Shown: positions 1 to 12,995, counted from the first letter of the stretch. The stretch is DNA of 64,000 nucleotides from Tragulus kanchil (GCA_022376925.1 JAIOJX010000006.1:60163394-60227393); one strand, 5' to 3'. Notes: a model not told the origin generated them from the letters alone. Made by a program: numbers and translations.

Positions 1-1322
1 GACAATCTTCATCCCAATTCTGAAGAGAAGTAGTTCTGAAAATGCTTTAAGTGCCAGACAATTGTGCTCACTTCACATGCAAGTAAATTTACCCTCAAAA
101 TCCTTCAAGCTGTGCTTCAGCAGCACTTGAATTGACAGCTTCAGAGCATTAGAAAAGGCAGAGGAACCAAAGATCAAATAGCCAAAATTTGCTGGATCTT
201 AGAGAAAGTAAGACAATTCCAATATAATATTTACTTCTGTTTCATTGACTATGCTAAAGTCTTTAACTTCTAGATAATAACAAACTGGAAAACTCTTAAA
301 GAGATAGGAATAGTAGGTCATCTTACTCGTGTCCTGAGAAACCAGTATGCAAGACAAAAAGCAACAGTTAGAACTTTATGTGGAACAGCTTATTGGCTCA
401 AAATTGAGAACAAAGTATGTCAAGACTATATATTGCTGCTCTGTCTGTTTAATGCAGAACACAGCATGAAAAATGCCTGACTGGATGAGCTACAAGCTGG
501 AATCAAGACTGATGGGAGAAATATCAACAACCTTGGTAATACAAATGATGCCACTCTAATGACAAAAAGTGAAGGAATTAAAGAACCTCTGGATAAGAAT
601 GAAAAAGGAAAGTGAAAAAGCTGATAACTCAATATTAATAAATAACTAAATAAACAAACTAAGACCAAGTCATCTGATCCCATCCCTTCATTGTACATAG
701 AAGGGAAAAAGGTAGAAGCAGTGACATATTTCCTCTTTTTGGACTCTGAAATCGCTGCAGATGGTGACTGCAGCCATGAAATTAGAAGGCAATTGCTTCT
801 TGGAAGGAAAGCTATGACAAACCTAGATAGAATATTAAGAAACATAGACATCACTTTGCCAACAAAGGTCCAAATAGTCAAGGCTATGGTCTTTCTAATA
901 GTTGTGTACTGATATGAAAGTTGGATTATCAAGAAGGCAGAGTGCTAAAGAATTGATGCATTCAAACTATGGTGCTGGAAAAGACTGTTGAGAGTCCTTT
1001 GGACAATTAGGAAATAAAACCAGTCAATCCTAAAGGCAATGAATTCTGAATACTCATTAGAAAGACTGATGCTAAAGCTGAAACTTCAATAGTTTTTTCC
1101 ACTTGTTGCAAACAGCCAACTCAATTGAAAGTATCCTAATGCTGGGAGAATTTGAAGGCAGAAAGAGAGGATGACAGAGGATGAGATGGTTGAATGGTAT
1201 CACAAATTCAACAGACATGAACCTTGGCAATGGAAGATGATTAGGGACAAGTAGACATGACTTGCTGCAGTTCATGGGGCCACAACAAGTGGGATATGAC
1301 TTAGTGACTGGACAACAACAAG
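1..1322 (+). mobile_element. BovB (RTE) retrotransposon, 3' part, decayed
   Basis: The + strand reads as the second half of a BovB element, from the middle of the reverse transcriptase to the 3' end. Recognisable pieces are the 'gcagaggaaccaaagatcaa' segment near 160, the 'cattgactatgctaaag' segment near 242, and a translated stretch at 700-912 that includes DGDCSHEI and LPTKVQIVKAMVF, a C-terminal RT region of BovB. Frameshifts and stops break the frame, so it is dead. The 5' end lies outside the window. The sequence from 673 onward is repeated at 1766, so part of this element appears twice. Family recognition is by memory of the consensus; confidence is high. Confidence 0.9.
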
Positions 1323-2857
1323 GCAAAATTTCCTTGCTTTAGATACACATGTCATTATTATTTTTTATGGTGCAACTTCTTTGCATTACTTCTAAATCTT
1401 AGCAAGTGAAATAAATCCTTTCTTTTTTTTTCAGTTTTAGAAAAATGGCCTATGATATTCACTTGGACTTCCCATTTTCCTCTGATCTTGCTTTCTTCCA
1501 GACACTGCCATCTGAGTAGTTTTGTGTTTAATGGTTGTTTTCATAGCCGTGTCACCCATCTGTTCTTGAACACTACAAATGTCTTTTTTAAAAAGTGCAA
1601 TGCTGGATAAGTGGTATTCATATTTTGGATAATTTTTTTATGCAGGGAAATGGTAGGTATACAGCTATGATTTATACTGGGAATCAATCATGTAAATTTG
1701 AGATAAATATCCCCATAACCTTAACTTCTCCCTCCAAAACAGTCTAAACTTTTGCCTAACCCATGTCTGATCCCATCCCTTCATTGTACATAGAAGGAAA
1801 AGGTAGAAGCAGTGACATATTTCCTCTTTTTGGACTCTGAAATCGCTGCAGATGGTGACTGCAGCCATGAAATTAGAAGGCAATTGCTTCTTGGAAGGAA
1901 AGCTATGACAAACCTAGATAGAATATTAAGAAACATAGACATCACTTTGCCAACAAAGGTCCAAATAGTCAAGGCTATGGTCTTTCTAATAGTTGTGTAC
2001 TGATATGAAAGTTGGATTATCAAGAAGGCAGAGTGCTAAAGAATTGATGCATTCAAACTATGGTGCTGGAAAAGACTGTTGAGAGTCCTTTGGACAATTA
2101 GGAAATAAAACCAGTCAATCCTAAAGGAAATGAATTCTGAATACTCATTAGAAAGACTGATGCTAAAGCTGAAACTTCAATAGTTTTTTCCACTTGTTGC
2201 AAACAGCCAACTCAATTGAAAGTATCCTAATGCTGGGAGAATTTGAAGGCAGAAAGAGAGGATGACAGAGGATGAGATGGTTGAATGGTATCACAAATTC
2301 AACAGACATGAACCTTGGCAATGGAAGATGATTAGGGACAAGTAGACATGACTTGCTGCAGTTCATGGGGCCACAACAAGTGGGATATGACTTAGTGACT
2401 GGACAACAACAAGGCAAAATTTCCTTGCTTTAGATACACATGTCATTATTATTTTTTATGGTGCAACTTCTTTGCATTACTTCTAAATCTTAGCAAGTGA
2501 AATAAATCCTTTCTTTTTTTTTCAGTTTTAGAAAAATGGCCTATGATATTCACTTGGACTTCCCATTTTCCTCTGATCTTGCTTTCTTCCAGACACTGCC
2601 ATCTGAGTAGTTTTGTGTTTAATGGTTGTTTTCATAGCCGTGTCACCCATCTGTTCTTGAACACTACAAATGTCTTTTTTAAAAAGTGCAATGCTGGATA
2701 AGTGGTATTCATATTTTGGATAATTTTTTTATGCAGGGAAATGGTAGGTATACAGCTATGATTTATACTGGGAATCAATCATGTAAATTTGAGATAAATA
2801 TCCCCATAACCTTAACTTCTCCCTCCAAAACAGTCTAAACTTTTGCCTAACCCATGT
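673..2857. repeat. Tandem duplication 1 (unit ~1.09 kb)
   Basis: Copy A is 673-1765 and copy B is 1766-2857. The offset is 1093, falling to 1091 after two small homopolymer changes near 705-712. I saw one substitution (near 1037 against 2128). The first junction cuts into the BovB, and copy B continues into unrelated unique DNA, so the repeat ends are not element ends. The junction is clean, with 3 bp shared. Confidence 0.95.
1766..2413 (+). mobile_element. BovB 3' end, second copy
   Basis: This repeats the BovB 3' end of 673-1322 almost letter for letter. It starts abruptly inside the element, with no target-site duplication and no element-type 5' end. It is therefore part of the tandem duplication and not a second insertion. 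Confidence 0.9.
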
Positions 2858-3149
2858 CTTTACCCAGCTCCTTGCTCTGTCATTTCTTATAGAATATTGA
2901 AAATTCAATTTATAGACATTTCATGAGCTCTTTTTAGTACAACATACATGTAAATGGTTGATCTTTCACTCTTTAAAAAAGTTATTACTTTTGAGTAGAT
3001 GAAATTAAGAAAACAACATATCAACAATATGAAAATAGTCATGTGATTTAACAGCAAGTTAAAAAGCCATGTTGAATTACTGAAACATATTGCAGGAATA
3101 TTTTATTGGCTTTTAGGAAAATGGTTCTTATTCTTTAGTTCTAATACTG
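2414..3149. other. No gene seen
   Basis: AT-rich sequence without recognisable element or coding signal. The part up to 2857 is the second copy of 1323-1765. The stretch from about 2860 occurs once and leads into the presumed LINE-1 5' end. Confidence 0.6.
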
Positions 3150-4102
3150 ATGAAAGCCTGAAGTCTGGTTGAAACGCAGAGCTAAAGACCCGTGCGGTGA
3201 CCCCAGTGGTGGGAAGTGCAGAGCGAGAGATCAGCTCAGCGGTCGGCAGAGGAACAAGGAATGAACACTGGTGGTGATCCTCACACAAAGGAGAAGATAA
3301 GGTCACAACTGAGAACCAGCAACAGACTTTCTTTTTTTGTTTTTGCTTTATCTTGAAATGTTTGATTTTCTTTTCATTTCTTTTCTTTTTGTTTGATGTT
3401 GTTGTTGCCTTTGTCCTGTTTCCTACTTATTCTTTTGTTTTTTTTTTCATTTTTTCATTAATCACAATCCTTTCTCTTCACATTAACTCTTATAAATTAT
3501 AATATCTATGCCTAATCTCTTTATAGCTATTCCTCTATTTGATCTCTCTATTGCTTTCTCCCTAATAAAATAAACCTTCTTATATATAAATCTTCATTAT
3601 CTTTCCCTGCATAGCCCAATAACACTACCCCATGTCTCCTCAGTACCTCTCCATTTTCCTCCCTTCTTCCCCCATCATATCTGCTAGTGAATAACTGCTT
3701 TAATTAACACTTCTCCAGTGGAGATATTGCTCTAATTTTTTTAGCCGGGAAGTACATCAGTTAGGTTAGATCTTAACAACTGGGTATTAGCTTTGGTTAC
3801 ATTGTTTGCCAGGGTAATCTTCTGTATGTTATCCCTTTTAGACTGTCTGGATTTAGTTATGGATACGTATGTGTAATAGTCTTTCAACTGTGTTTGATTA
3901 TAGTAGCACGATTTTATAATTGTGAGTTTTCAGGGATACACCTTTTGTCTCCTACATGTTTATATTTGGAATAACACCACTGCATGCCATAACAAATCAG
4001 AGATAGAGTCTCCACACACTAGCCAAAGATCAAAACTAGGAATCCCTGGAGAGAAAACACTGACACAAGACTCAAACATAAAACATCAAAAAACATATAA
4101 AA
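3150..4102 (+). promoter_or_regulatory. Presumed LINE-1 5' untranslated region
   Basis: This non-coding stretch lies directly upstream of the ORF1 remnant. Its first ~150 bases are GC-richer than the flanks, as expected for an L1 internal promoter region. The rest is T-rich. The assignment rests on position, not on a recognised promoter motif. Confidence 0.5.
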
Positions 4103-5044
4103 ATGAAAAGACAGAAACACCACACAGATGAAGGAACAAACTATAAACATATTGACCCAAATGACCAAGAAGAAATAAACAATCTATTAGAAATAGAATT
4201 CAGAAGAGTTATAGTAAAGATGATACAAAACTCTGAAAATAGAATAAGAGAGAATTGACACATTGGAGAAAGACATGCAGGAATTGAAAAAACAAATAAA
4301 AGAGACAAACAGCTCAATTGACAAACTTAAAAAACAACAAATAAAGACAACTCAATTGCTGAGCTTCAGAATACTATGGAAGGACTCAGTAGTAGAGTAT
4401 CTGAGGTAGAAGAATGGATAAGTATGCTGGAAAACAGAATGGTGGAAGTAATGGCTGAAGAACAGAAAAAAGAGCAAAGAATGAAAAGTGAAGACAGCCT
4501 CAGAGACCTCTGAGATAATATCATAAGCACCACCATCTGAATAATAGGGCTCCAAGAAGAAAAGAAAAAGAAAGGATGTGAAACGATCTTTGAAGAGACT
4601 ATAGTTGAAAACTTCCCCAACGGTGGAAAGGAAAAAGTCAATCAAGCCCCAAAAGCACAAAGAATCCCATACAGGATAAATCCTAGGAGAAACATGACAA
4701 GACACATGTTGATCAAGCTAACACACACTAAGCAAAAAGACAGAATACTTAGAGCTGCAAGGGATGAACAACATGTAACATACAAGGAAAATCCTATACG
4801 ACTAACTGCTGACATCTCAGTAGAAACACTGCAGACCAGAAGAGAATGGCAAGACACAATTAAAACACTGAAAGAGAAGAATCTTCAACCGAGAATACAC
4901 TACCTTTCAAGGATCTCTTTCAAAATTGAAGGAGAAATCAAAAGCTTTACAGATAGGCAAAAACTAAGCAATTTCTGTACCACCAAAGCAGCATCACAAC
5001 AACTGTTAAAGGGACTTCTACAGACAACAAATACAGAAGAATAA
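4103..5044 (+). pseudogene. LINE-1 ORF1 (RNA-binding protein) remnant
   Basis: ORF1 encodes the trimeric RNA chaperone of the L1 particle. The likely start is the ATG at 4103 (MKRQKHHTDEG...). The frame hits TGA at 4256, codon 52. Coiled-coil-type sequence rich in Glu, Lys and Leu follows in shifted frames. The C-terminal RNA-binding part is readable at 4694-5044, with a segment like RILRAARDEQHVTYK followed by QTRREWQDTIKTLKEKNLQPRI, typical of the ORF1 C-terminal domain. It cannot make a full protein. The part from 4367 is repeated at 5440. Confidence 0.85.
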
Positions 5045-6509
5045 AAAGATCTACAAAACTAGCCAACTATACCATTTAAGAAGATGACAATAGGATCATT
5101 TGTACCAATAACTACCTTAAAAGTAAATAGACTGAATGCCTCAGCCTAAAGACACAGACTGGCTGAATGGAAAAAGAAGCAACATCCATATATATGCTGC
5201 AGACAAGATACCCTCCTCAAATCTAAGGACAATTATAGATTTCTAAGTGAAAGGATGGAAAAATATATTCCATGCAAATGGAAATCAAAAGAAAGCTGGT
5301 GTAGAAATCCTCATATCAGACAAAATATACCTTAAAATTAAGAAGATTGGAAGAGATAATGCAGATCATTACATAATGATCAAAGGATCTATCCAAAAGG
5401 AAGACATAACAATCATAAATATCTTTGCACCCAAAAAGACAGAATACTATGGAAGGACTCAGTAGTAGAGTATCTGAGGTAGAAGAATGGATAAGTATGC
5501 TGGAAAACAGAATGGTGGAAGTAATGGCTGAAGAACAGAAAAAAGAGCAAAGAATGAAAAGTGAAGACAGCCTCAGAGACCTCTGAGATAATATCATAAG
5601 CACCACCATCTGAATAATAGGGCTCCAAGAAGAAAAGAAAAAGAAAGGATGTGAAACGATCTTTGAAGAGACTATAGTTGAAAACTTCCCCAACGGTGGA
5701 AAGGAAAAAGTCAATCAAGCCCCAAAAGCACAAAGAATCCCATACAGGATAAATCCTAGGAGAAACATGACAAGACACATGTTGATCAAGCTAACACACA
5801 CTAAGCAAAAAGACAGAATACTTAGAGCTGCAAGGGATGAACAACATGTAACATACAAGGAAAATCCTATACGACTAACTGCTGACATCTCAGTAGAAAC
5901 ACTGCAGACCAGAAGAGAATGGCAAGACACAATTAAAACACTGAAAGAGAAGAATCTTCAACCGAGAATACACTACCTTTCAAGGATCTCTTTCAAAATT
6001 GAAGGAGAAATCAAAAGCTTTACAGATAGGCAAAAACTAAGCAATTTCTGTACCACCAAAGCAGCATCACAACAACTGTTAAAGGGACTTCTACAGACAA
6101 CAAATACAGAAGAATAAAAAGATCTACAAAACTAGCCAACTATACCATTTAAGAAGATGACAATAGGATCATTTGTACCAATAACTACCTTAAAAGTAAA
6201 TAGACTGAATGCCTCAGCCTAAAGACACAGACTGGCTGAATGGAAAAAGAAGCAACATCCATATATATGCTGCAGACAAGATACCCTCCTCAAATCTAAG
6301 GACAATTATAGATTTCTAAGTGAAAGGATGGAAAAATATATTCCATGCAAATGGAAATCAAAAGAAAGCTGGTGTAGAAATCCTCATATCAGACAAAATA
6401 TACCTTAAAATTAAGAAGATTGGAAGAGATAATGCAGATCATTACATAATGATCAAAGGATCTATCCAAAAGGAAGACATAACAATCATAAATATCTTTG
6501 CACCCAAAA
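4367..6509. repeat. Tandem duplication 2 (unit 1073 bp)
   Basis: Copy A is 4367-5439 and copy B is 5440-6509, with a constant offset of 1073. I saw no internal differences. The unit runs from the middle of ORF1 into the ORF2 endonuclease, so the L1 reads ORF1 - ORF2 start - ORF1 again - ORF2. No retrotransposition process gives that order. The junction shares a few bases (ccaaaa-ga). Confidence 0.95.
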
Positions 6510-6724
6510 GAGGATCACCCCAATACTAAGATAAACACTTTCAGATGTAAAAGAAGAAATTGACAATAACACAATAATAGTAGGAGACTTAACACTCCTC
6601 TTACGCCAATGGACAGATCATCAAAACAGAAAATTAATAAAGATGCACAAGCCTTAACTGACACACTAGAAGAGCCAGACCTCACTGATATTTTTGGAAC
6701 CTTCCATCCAAAAGCAGAAGAATA

Positions 6725-7157
6725 GGGCTTCCCTGGTGGTCCAGTGGGTAAGGACACCACCTTGCAGTGCAAGGGGTGCCGGTTCGATACCTGGCCTGGG
6801 AAGATCCTGGGAAGACTTTGTAAGTCTCTTACAAAGGATTATAAGAGACTGTTATGAACAAATATATGTAAATAAACTGGACAACCTGGAAAAAACACAC
6901 AGTTTCTTAGTGAAGATTAATCTTCCAAGACTGAACCAGCCGTGGAGTGGCTGGACCATTGTGTCCAACTACCGAGCCGGAGCTCTGGAGCACATGCACC
7001 CAAAGCCAGTGCTGTGTGACAACAGAGACCACTACAATGGGAGGCCCACTTGGGTCAAAGAACAAAGATGGATGAAAAATAGATAAATGAAAGACCAATA
7101 GAAGTGATCCGCCCTTCCCCCTCACTCCCCAAACCGCCCCCCCCACCCCCAAAAAAA
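6725..7157 (+). mobile_element. CHR-like tRNA-derived SINE with embedded LINE-1 segment
   Basis: The head (6725-6807) has the 'gggcttccctggtggtcc' start and tRNA-type A and B boxes, the B box being 'ggttcgatacc'. The tail resumes at 6941 and ends in a C-rich then A-rich run. The flanking 11-bp duplication 'gcagaagaata' lies at 6714-6724 and 7159-7169, showing insertion into the L1 endonuclease region. Between head and tail sits 6808-6940, of which 6831-6940 equals L1 sequence at 8999-9108. The central 'cacgtg' of the family is missing. Confidence 0.85.
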
Positions 7158-7900
7158 GGCAGAAGAATACACTTTCTTCTCTAGTGCTCATGGAACATTT
7201 TCTAGGACAGACCACATCTTGGGCCACAAATCAAATCTCAGTCAATTCAAGAAAACTGAAATCCCTCCCATGGATCAACCATATTTCTAGGACAGACCAC
7301 ATCAGGCCACAAATACAAAACTAGCCAACTATACCATTTAAAAAATACCATTTGTACCAATAACCTTAAAAGTAAATAGACTGAATGCCTCAGCCTAAAG
7401 ACACAGACTGGCTGAATGGAAAAAGAAGCAACATCCATATATATGCTGCAGACAAGATACCCTCCTCAAATCTAAGGACAATTATAGATTTCTAAGTGAA
7501 AGGATGGAAAAATATATTCCATGCAAATGGAAATCAAAAGAAAGCTGGTGTAGAAATCCTCATATCAGACAAAATATACCTTAAAATTAAGAAGATTGGA
7601 AGAGATAATGCAGATCATTACATAATGATCAAAGGATCTATCCAAAAGGAAGACATAACAATCATAAATATCTTTGCACCCAAAAGAGGATCACCCCAAT
7701 ACTAAGATAAACACTTTCAGATGTAAAAGAAGAAATTGACAATAACACAATAATAGTAGGAGACTTAACACTCCTCTTACGCCAATGGACAGATCATCAA
7801 AACAGAAAATTAATAAAGAACCACAAGCCTTAAGTGACACACTAGAAGACATGGACCTTATTGATATTTTTAGGACCTTCCATCCAAAAGCAGAAGAATA

Positions 7901-8331
7901 GGGCTTCCCTGGTGGTCCAGTGGGTAAGGACACTGCCTTGCAGTGCAAGGGGCACCGGTTCGATCCCTGGCCTGGGAAGATCCTGGGAAGACTTTGTAAG
8001 TCTCTTACAAAGGATTATAAGAGACTGTTATGAACAAATATATGTAAATAAACTGGACAACCTGGAAAAAACACACAGTTTCTTAGTGAAGATTAATCTT
8101 CCAAGACTGAACCAGCCGTGGAGTGGCTGGACCATTGTGTCCAACTACCGAGCCGGAGCTCTGGAGCACATGCACCCAAAGCCAGTGCTGTGTGACAACA
8201 GAGACCACTACAATGGGAGGCCCACTTGGGTCAAAGAACAAAGATGGATGAAAAATAGATAAATGAAAGACCAATAGAAGTGATCCGCCCTTCCCCCTCA
8301 CTCCCCAAACAGCCCCCCCCACCCCCAAAAA
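7901..8331 (+). mobile_element. Second copy of the chimeric SINE
   Basis: The same SINE with the same embedded L1 segment as at 6725, displaced by 1176. Its head is closer to a clean B box (ggttcgatccc) than the first copy. It belongs to tandem duplication 3 and is not a separate insertion. A third piece of its tail stands at 9316-9416 because of duplication 4. Confidence 0.85.
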
Positions 8332-10366
8332 GGCAGAAGAATACACTTTCTTCTCTAGTGCTCATGGAACATTTTCTAGGACAGACCACATCTTGGGCCA
8401 CAAATCAAATCTCAGTCAATTCAAGAAAACTGAAATTATATCAACCATCTTCTCTGCCCACAAGGCAATGAAACTAAAGATCAACAGCAGGAAAAATAAA
8501 TAAATTAAACCCGTTAAAAAAAGAAGCACATGGACATTAAACAACATAACCCTAAAAACAAACTGGTCAGTGAGCAAATCAAAGGAGACATTTTAAAATT
8601 CCTAGAAAAAAATGACAATGAACACACAACAGTGCAAAACCTATTGGATACTGCAAGAACAGTTCTAAGAGGGAAGTTTATAGAAATACAATCCTACCTC
8701 AAGAAATAAGAAAAATATTAAACTGATCACCTAACCATACACTTAAAACAACTGCACAAAGAATAACAACAAAACCCCAAAGTTAGCAGAAGAGAAATCA
8801 TGAAATCAGAGAAGAAACAAATGAAAATGCAATGAAAGAAAAATTAGTAAAGTTAAATAAAATGTGAAGCTGGTTCTTCAAAAAGATAAAGAAAATTGAG
8901 AGACCACTGGCCAGACTCATGAAGAAAAAAAGAGTGAAGAACCAGATCATCAACATCAAAAATGAAAAAGGAGAGATTACAACAGATAATTCAGAAATAC
9001 AAAGGATTATAAGAGACTGTTATGAACAAATATATGTAAATAAACTGGACAACCTGGAAAAAACACACAGTTTCTTAGTGAAGATTAATCTTCCAAGACT
9101 GAACCAGCAAGAAATAGAAAATAGGGACAACCCAATTGCAAGCTCAGAAGTTGAATTTGTAATCAAAAGTTTACGCAAAATAAAAGAACAAGGCCAGATG
9201 GGATCACAAGCAAATTCTACTAAACACTTTAAAGAGGAGCTAATGACTGTTCTTCTAAAATTCTTTCAAAACGTTGCATGACCAACAGTGCTGTACAAGA
9301 GCCACTAAAGGGGGTTCAAAGAACAAAGATGGATGAAAAATAGATAAATGAAAGACCAATAGAAGTGATCCGCCTTCCCCTCACTCCCCAAACAGCCCCC
9401 CCCACCCCCAAAAAAAGGCAGAAGAATACACTTTCTTCTCTAGTGCTCATGGAACATTTTCTAGGACAGACCACATCTTGGGCCACAAATCAAATCTCAG
9501 TCAATTCAAGAAAACTGAAATTATATCAACCATCTTCTCTGCCCACAAGGCAATGAAACTAAAGATCAACAGCAGGAAAAATAAATAAATTAAACCCGTT
9601 AAAAACAGAAGCACATGGACATTAAACAACATAACCCTAAAAAACAAACTGATCAGTGAGCAAATCAAAGGAGACATTTTAAAAATTCCTAGAAAAAAAT
9701 GACAATGAACACACAACAGTGCAAAACCTATTGGATACTGCAAGAACAGTTCTAAGAGGGAAGTTTATAGAAATACAATCCTACCTCAAGAAATAAGAAA
9801 AATATTAAACTGATCACCTAACCATACACTTAAAACAACTGCACAAAGAATAACAACAAAACCCCAAAGTTAGCAGAAGAGAAATCATGAAATCAGAGAA
9901 GAAACAAATGAAAATGCAATGAAAGAAAAATTAGTAAAGTTAAATAAAATGTGAAGCTGGTTCTTCAAAAAGATAAAGAAAATTGAGAGACCACTGGCCA
10001 GACTCATGAAGAAAAAAAGAGTGAAGAACCAGATCATCAACATCAAAAATGAAAAAGGAGAGATTACAACAGATAATTCAGAAATACAAAGGATTATAAG
10101 AGACTGTTATGAACAAATATATGTAAATAAACTGGACAACCTGGAAAAAACACACAGTTTCTTAGTGAAGATTAATCTTCCAAGACTGAACCAGCAAGAA
10201 ATAGAAAATAGGGACAACCCAATTGCAAGCTCAGAAGTTGAATTTGTAATCAAAAGTTTACGCAAAAATAAAAGAACAAGGCCAGATGGGATCACAAGCA
10301 AATTCTACTAAACACTTTAAAGAGGAGCTAATGACTGTTCTTCTAAAATTCTTTCAAAACGTTGCA
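8231..10366. repeat. Tandem duplication 4 (unit ~1.09 kb)
   Basis: Copy A is 8231-9278, filler is 9279-9315, and copy B is 9316-10366. The offset is 1085, growing to 1088 through small indels. One indel (9175-9180 against 10262-10268) changes the reading frame of the L1 RT remnant. The filler has no source that I recognise. Bases 8231-8436 also belong to duplication 3. Confidence 0.93.
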
Positions 10367-10815
10367 CAGGAAGGAAAACTCCCAAACACATTTGACAAGA
10401 CTGCCATCTCCCTGATACCAAAGCAAGGCAAAGACAACCCCCAAAAAGAAAAATTATAGACCAATTTCACTCATGAATTTGGATGCCAAAATCCTCAGCA
10501 TAATCCTAGCAGACAGAATTCAACAACACATCAAAAAAACTCATGCATCATAACCAAGCCGGGTTCATCCCAGGCATGCAAGGATTCTTCAATATTTGCA
10601 AATAATTTAATGTGATACACCATATCAACACACTGAGAGACAAACATCACATGATAATCTCAATAAATGCAGAACCCAACACCATATATGATAAAAACTC
10701 TTCAAAAAAATGGGCATAGGAGGAACTTACATCAGCATAATCAGAGCCATATATGAGAAGCCCATAGCAAACATTATCCTCAATGGTGAAAAAATGAAAA
10801 CATTCTCTCTAAGAT

Positions 10816-12995
10816 CAGGAATAAGAGAGGGGTGTCCACTTTCACCACTATTATTCAACACAGTCCTGGAAATTATAGCAACAGCAATAAGAGAAGAACA
10901 AGAAACAGAAGAAATCCAGACTGGAAAAGAACTAAAACAGACTCTGTTTCCAGATGACATGATATTATACATGGAACACCATAAGGACACTATTAGAAAA
11001 CTACTAAATCGAATCAATGAATTCAGCAGAGTCGCGGGGTACACAAATCAATAAATGGAAATCACTTGCGTTCCTATACAGAAGCAATGAAAAATCAGAA
11101 AACAAAATCAAAGATGCACTCCGTTGCGACCAAAAGAATAAAATATTCAGGAGTAAACCTACCCAATGAAACAAAAGAACTGTACACAGAAAATTACAAG
11201 ACACTAATGAGATAAAGAAGACTTGAACGGTTGGGGAGATATTTCATGTTGTTGGGTCGGAAGAATAAATATTGGAAAAATGACCATACTACCAAATATC
11301 ATCTACAAATTCCATGCAATCCCTATGAAACTACCAATATCATTCTTCACAGAACTAGACCAAAGAATAACACAGTTCACATGGAAACACAAAAGACCCC
11401 GAATAGCCAAAGCAATCCTGTGGAAGAAGAATGGAATTGGATGGATCAGCCTCCCTAACTTCAGCCTATACTACAAAGCAACAGTCATCAAGAGAGAACG
11501 ATGCTGTCACAAAAACAGAACTATAGACCAATGGAACAAGATGGAAAACCACGAGATAATCCCACACACATATGGATACTTTGTTTTTGACAGAGGAGGC
11601 AAAAATATAAAATGGGACAAAGACAGCCTCTTCAACAAATGGTGCTGGGAAAATTGGACAGCTATATGCCAGAAAATGAAGTTGGAACATTCCCTGACAC
11701 CATACACAAAGATCAACTCAAAATGGATTAAAGACCTAAATGTAAGACCAGAAGTCATATAACTCTTAGAGAATAATATAGGCAAAACACTCAATGACAT
11801 AAATCAAAACAAGATCTTCGATGACCATCCTACTACAATAGTGGAACAAAAACAAAAATTAACATGTGGGACCTAACAAAACTTAAAGGCTTCTGTACAG
11901 CAAAACAGGAATAAGAGAGGGGTGTCCACTTTCACCACTATTATTCAACACAGTCCTGGAAATTATAGCAACAGCAATAAGAGAAGAACAAGAAACAGAA
12001 GAAATCCAGACTGGAAAAGAACTAAAACAGACTCTGTTTCCAGATGACATGATATTATACATGGAACACCATAAGGACACTATTAGAAAACTACTAAATC
12101 GAATCAATGAATTCAGCAGAGTCGCGGGGTACACAAATCAATAAATGGAAATCACTTGCGTTCCTATACAGAAGCAATGAAAAATCAGAAAACAAAATCA
12201 AAGATGCACTCCGTTGCGACCAAAAGAATAAAATATTCAGGAGTAAACCTACCCAATGAAACAAAAGAACTGTACACAGAAAATTACAAGACACTAATGA
12301 GATAAAGAAGACTTGAACGGTTGGGGAGATATTTCATGTTGTTGGGTCGGAAGAATAAATATTGGAAAAATGACCATACTACCAAATATCATCTACAAAT
12401 TCCATGCAATCCCTATGAAACTACCAATATCATTCTTCACAGAACTAGACCAAAGAATAACACAGTTCACATGGAAACACAAAAGACCCCGAATAGCCAA
12501 AGCAATCCTGTGGAAGAAGAATGGAATTGGATGGATCAGCCTCCCTAACTTCAGCCTATACTACAAAGCAACAGTCATCAAGAGAGAACGATGCTGTCAC
12601 AAAAACAGAACTATAGACCAATGGAACAAGATGGAAAACCACGAGATAATCCCACACACATATGGATACTTTGTTTTTGACAGAGGAGGCAAAAATATAA
12701 AATGGGACAAAGACAGCCTCTTCAACAAATGGTGCTGGGAAAATTGGACAGCTATATGCCAGAAAATGAAGTTGGAACATTCCCTGACACCATACACAAA
12801 GATCAACTCAAAATGGATTAAAGACCTAAATGTAAGACCAGAAGTCATATAACTCTTAGAGAATAATATAGGCAAAACACTCAATGACATAAATCAAAAC
12901 AAGATCTTCGATGACCATCCTACTACAATAGTGGAACAAAAACAAAAATTAACATGTGGGACCTAACAAAACTTAAAGGCTTCTGTACAGCAAAA
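10816..12995. repeat. Tandem duplication 5 (unit 1090 bp)
   Basis: Copy A is 10816-11905 and copy B is 11906-12995. The offset is constant at 1090 and I saw no differences. The junction is clean, with about 3 bp of shared sequence. The unit covers the L1 RT active site through the C-terminal part of ORF2. Confidence 0.95.

Larger units (their letters stand above)
6126..8436. repeat. Tandem duplication 3 (offset 1189, then 1176)
   Basis: Copy A is 6126-7262. Filler of about 52 bp (7263-7314) holds a garbled copy of 7202-7227. Copy B is 7315-8436. The start of B is damaged: about 13 bases are missing around 7340. A patch of local divergence (6641-6806 against 7817-7982) contrasts with near identity elsewhere. 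Bases 6126-6509 are also in duplication 2, so that stretch is present three times. Confidence 0.93.

Noticed and set aside
426..932. 168-codon open frame on the minus strand
   Set aside because: It is antisense to the BovB reverse transcriptase remnant on the + strand and has no domain; a chance frame.
4694..6117. Two identical 116-codon frames that could look like a conserved duplicated gene
   Set aside because: They are the C-terminal part of L1 ORF1, present twice only because of tandem duplication 2.
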